Assembly (NCBI GenBank): GCA_012513125.1 | Contig: JAAZCS010000096.1 | Coordinates: forward strand, 1 to 8,955 | Length of the DNA: 8,955 nucleotides | Reading direction: 5' to 3' | Origin: Treponema sp. | GTDB taxonomy: Bacteria > Spirochaetota > Spirochaetia > Treponematales > Treponemataceae | Shown here: positions 6,395 to 8,955 of the stretch, piece by piece | How positions within the stretch are numbered: position 1 is the first letter of the stretch | Layout: every line of letters begins with the position of its first letter | Made by a program: the position numbers and the translations under genes | Notes under the pieces: generated by a model | What the model was told of the DNA's origin: nothing | The model's database searches: none | The model's input: the letters and a program-made list of their open reading frames with translations, nothing else

Positions 6395-8947
6395 TTATTT
6401 TATTACAATATTAACAATTTTATCTGGAACAACTACAACTTTTACTATTTCGTGGTTGTCAGTATATTTTTTTACACCTTCTAGTTCAAATGCTGTTTTC
6501 TTCAAATCATCTTGATTAGTACCAGGAACAGCTTCGAATTTATCCCTTAATTTTCCATTAACCATAACTACAATAACTTTAGTGTCATCTTTTAAAAATT
6601 CTTCGTTGTATTTTGGCCATGGTTCATAAGCGATTGTATTATCGTGTCCTAATTTCTGCCAGATTTCTTCACAGAGGTGAGGTGCATAAGGAGATAATAT
6701 TTTAATAAAATCTGACCACATTGCAAGAGGTACAGAATCAAGCTTTGAAATTTCATTAATAAATATCATCATTTGACTTATTGCTGTGTTAAAGTTCAAA
6801 GAAGAAGTGTCTTCTGATACTTTTTTTACAGTTTGAGCAAAAACTTTTCGTGCACTCAATATTTTTTTATCCTGTAAATGTCCGCTTATGTCGATATCAG
6901 TCTTTGGCTTTTCGCTAATAGCCCAAATCTTTTCCAAGAATCTATGAATACCGACAATTCCCTGTGTTGACCAAGGTTTAGACATTGTAAGTGGACCCAT
7001 GAACATTTCGTACATTCTAACAGAATCAGCTCCATATGCTTTAATTTCATCATCTGGGTTGACAACATTTTTCAATGACTTTGACATTTTTGCTACTACT
7101 TGCTCTAGTTTTTCACCAGTTGCTTTTTCGTAATAAAAACCGTCTTCTCGTTGTTCAGTCTCATCTGTTGGAACTAAAGTTTTGTTTGAGCGTTGATATG
7201 CAAATGAAGTAATCATTCCTTGATTTACTAAACGATGGAAAGGTTCTTTTGTTGAAACTACACCTAAGTCGTATAAAACTTTGTGCCAGAATCTTGCGTA
7301 AAGTAAGTGTAGAACTGCATGTTCAGCTCCTCCAATATATAAATCAACTGGCATCCAGTATTGTTCTGCTTTTTTTGAGCAAAATTCACTATTGTTGTTT
7401 GGATCTAGATATCGTAAGTAGTACCAGCAAGAACCACCCCATTGAGGCATCGTATTCGTTTCGCGTTTTGCTGGCTTTCCACATTTAGGGCATTTGCAAT
7501 TTACCCATGATTCAATTGCTGCAAGAGGACTTTCGCCAGTTCCTGTAGGTTGATATGATTTAACGTTTGGAAGTTCAAGAGGGAGTTCATCTTCTGGTAC
7601 AGGAACTGTTCCACAAGAAGGACAGTGAACTAAAGGAATTGGTTCTCCCCAATAACGTTGTCGGCTAAAAATCCAGTCGCGAAGCTTGTAATTTATAGCT
7701 TTTTTTCCAATTTTCTTTTCTTCTAAAAAGGAAAGCATTTTTTCAATTGCGTCTTTTTTATTTAATCCATCAAGAAAATCTGAATTCACATGAATGCCAT
7801 CTTTTGTCCATGGTTGTTCTTGAACATCAACTTCACTTTTTAATACTTCAATAATTGGAAGATTAAATTTTTTTGCAAAATCCCAGTCTCTATCATCATG
7901 AGCTGGAACTGCCATAATTGCACCTGTTCCGTATGAGATGAGAACATAATCTGCTATCCAAATCGGAATAAGTTTATTATTTACAGGATTAATTGCGTAG
8001 CTTCCAGAGAAAACACCAGTTTTGTCTTTTGCAAGATCTGTTCGTTCTAGATCAGATTTTGAAGCTGCATCTTTAATGTATTTATCTACTGCATTTTTTA
8101 GTTCAGGAGTTGTAATTTTAGAAACAAATGGATGTTCTGGTGAAACAACCATGTATGTTGCTCCAAAAAGAGTATCGCATCTTGTTGTGTATACGGTTAA
8201 TGTATCATTTGTGGAATTTCCATCTTTATCTGCAATTGTGAATGTAACTTCTGCACCAGTAGATTTTCCAATCCAATTTGTTTGCATAAGTTTAACACTT
8301 TCTGGCCAATCAAGTAGATCTAAATCTTCAAGAAGTCTTTCTGCATAATCTGTGATTTTTAAAACCCATTGACGGATTGCTTTATGTGTAACTTGAGCAC
8401 CACATCTTTCACATCGACCTTCTTTAATTTCTTCGTTAGCAAGACCTGTTAGACAACTTGGACACCAATTAATTGGTGTATGACTTTCGTATGCAAGACC
8501 TTTTTTGTAAAGCTGTAAAAAAATCCATTGTGTCCATTTGTAATAATCTGGAGTGCAAGTTGAAACACATCTGTCCCAATCATAGCTAAAACCAAGTGAT
8601 TTAATTTGTTTTGTAAAATTTTTAATATTTTCATTTGTTGTTGTAGACGGATGAGTTCCAGTTTTTATTGCATAATTTTCAGCAGGAAGCCCGAAAGCGT
8701 CAAATCCCATTGGATGGAGAACATTATAGCCATTCATTCTTAAATATCTGCAATAAATATCAGTTGCAGTATATCCTTCTGGATGTCCTACGTGGAGACC
8801 TGCTGCTGAAGGGTAAGGAAACATATCTAGAACATAATTTCGTTTTTCTTTTGGTATTGTTTCATCTTCTGTAGCTTTGAAAGTTTTGTTTTTTTCCCAA
8901 TATTTTTGCCATTTTGGTTCAATTATTTCAAATGGATAATTACTCAT
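6395..8947 (-). CDS. leuS: Leucyl-tRNA synthetase
   Basis: The class I enzyme that charges tRNA-Leu with leucine, in the cytoplasm. The 850 residues compare with about 860 in E. coli, and the protein is complete. Motifs in order: HIGH-type site HVGH (52-55); first zinc cysteines CPSC (162-165) and CERC (179-182); CP1 editing domain with [14 protein letters not shown] and the hydrolytic-site motif AVPAHDDRD (HDDRD 350-354); [15 protein letters not shown]; a second Cys pair set ([23 protein letters not shown]); [17 protein letters not shown]; and KMSKS (620-624). The C-terminal anticodon-binding and tail domains follow, with [11 protein letters not shown] near the end. In the threonine-rich editing motif the usual proline of TTRPDT is cysteine. 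The ATG at 8947 gives the conserved N-terminus ([14 protein letters not shown]); only 8 bases of upstream sequence are in the window, with no Shine-Dalgarno seen. It converges on the STAS gene. Confidence 0.98.
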   Translation of the reverse strand: MSNYPFEIIEPKWQKYWEKNKTFKATEDETIPKEKRNYVLDMFPYPSAAGLHVGHPEGYTATDIYCRYLRMNGYNVLHPMGFDAFGLPAENYAIKTGTHPSTTTNENIKNFTKQIKSLGFSYDWDRCVSTCTPDYYKWTQWIFLQLYKKGLAYESHTPINWCPSCLTGLANEEIKEGRCERCGAQVTHKAIRQWVLKITDYAERLLEDLDLLDWPESVKLMQTNWIGKSTGAEVTFTIADKDGNSTNDTLTVYTTRCDTLFGATYMVVSPEHPFVSKITTPELKNAVDKYIKDAASKSDLERTDLAKDKTGVFSGSYAINPVNNKLIPIWIADYVLISYGTGAIMAVPAHDDRDWDFAKKFNLPIIEVLKSEVDVQEQPWTKDGIHVNSDFLDGLNKKDAIEKMLSFLEEKKIGKKAINYKLRDWIFSRQRYWGEPIPLVHCPSCGTVPVPEDELPLELPNVKSYQPTGTGESPLAAIESWVNCKCPKCGKPAKRETNTMPQWGGSCWYYLRYLDPNNNSEFCSKKAEQYWMPVDLYIGGAEHAVLHLLYARFWHKVLYDLGVVSTKEPFHRLVNQGMITSFAYQRSNKTLVPTDETEQREDGFYYEKATGEKLEQVVAKMSKSLKNVVNPDDEIKAYGADSVRMYEMFMGPLTMSKPWSTQGIVGIHRFLEKIWAISEKPKTDIDISGHLQDKKILSARKVFAQTVKKVSEDTSSLNFNTAISQMMIFINEISKLDSVPLAMWSDFIKILSPYAPHLCEEIWQKLGHDNTIAYEPWPKYNEEFLKDDTKVIVVMVNGKLRDKFEAVPGTNQDDLKKTAFELEGVKKYTDNHEIVKVVVVPDKIVNIVIK

Positions 8948-8955
8948 TTTAATTC

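Noticed and set aside
7249..7488. Plus-strand open frame antisense to leuS (others at 8022-8348 and 8668-8874)
   Set aside because: All lie inside the strongly conserved leuS coding sequence, with no recognisable motif or ribosome binding site.

Overview
The window is AT-rich bacterial DNA. Gene order, DnaK and LeuRS sequence style, and a membrane-bound SpoIIE/RsbU-type phosphatase cluster suggest a spirochaete, most likely Treponema-like. This is inferred from family resemblance; no database search was possible.

Layout. Positions 1-723 hold the 3' part of dnaK (Hsp70), followed by a rho-independent terminator (757-788). Positions 827-1977 hold dnaJ (Hsp40). It is recognisable from J domain to C-terminal domain but split by a one-base frameshift inside the second zinc-binding repeat. 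After a short intergenic region with a possible sigma-28 (FliA)-type or sigma-70 promoter comes a tight three-gene plus-strand cluster: a two-helix membrane PP2C phosphatase of the SpoIIE/RsbU class (2071-3465), a second, larger polytopic membrane phosphatase of the same class with an acidic C-terminal tail (3467-5977), and a small STAS-domain anti-sigma-factor antagonist (6000-6326). A 19-bp perfect hairpin (6336-6380) ends this cluster and, read the other way, ends the convergent leuS gene (leucyl-tRNA synthetase, 6395-8947, minus strand). leuS is complete; its ribosome binding site and promoter lie beyond the right edge.

How the parts fit. dnaK and dnaJ are the core of the Hsp70 machine. 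The three genes after them look like the output-sensing half of a partner-switching circuit: membrane phosphatases would dephosphorylate the STAS protein on its conserved serine (Ser57), freeing it to bind an anti-sigma kinase or another target. No RsbW/SpoIIAB-type kinase and no sigma factor is encoded in the window, so the target is unknown. The most noteworthy points are the dnaJ frameshift, the Asp-to-Glu change in the first metal-binding motif of the second phosphatase, its acidic tail ending in a distinct peptide, and the possible sigma-28 promoter. There is no sign of mobile elements, CRISPR arrays, tRNA or rRNA genes. No gene-free stretch exceeds about 105 bases.
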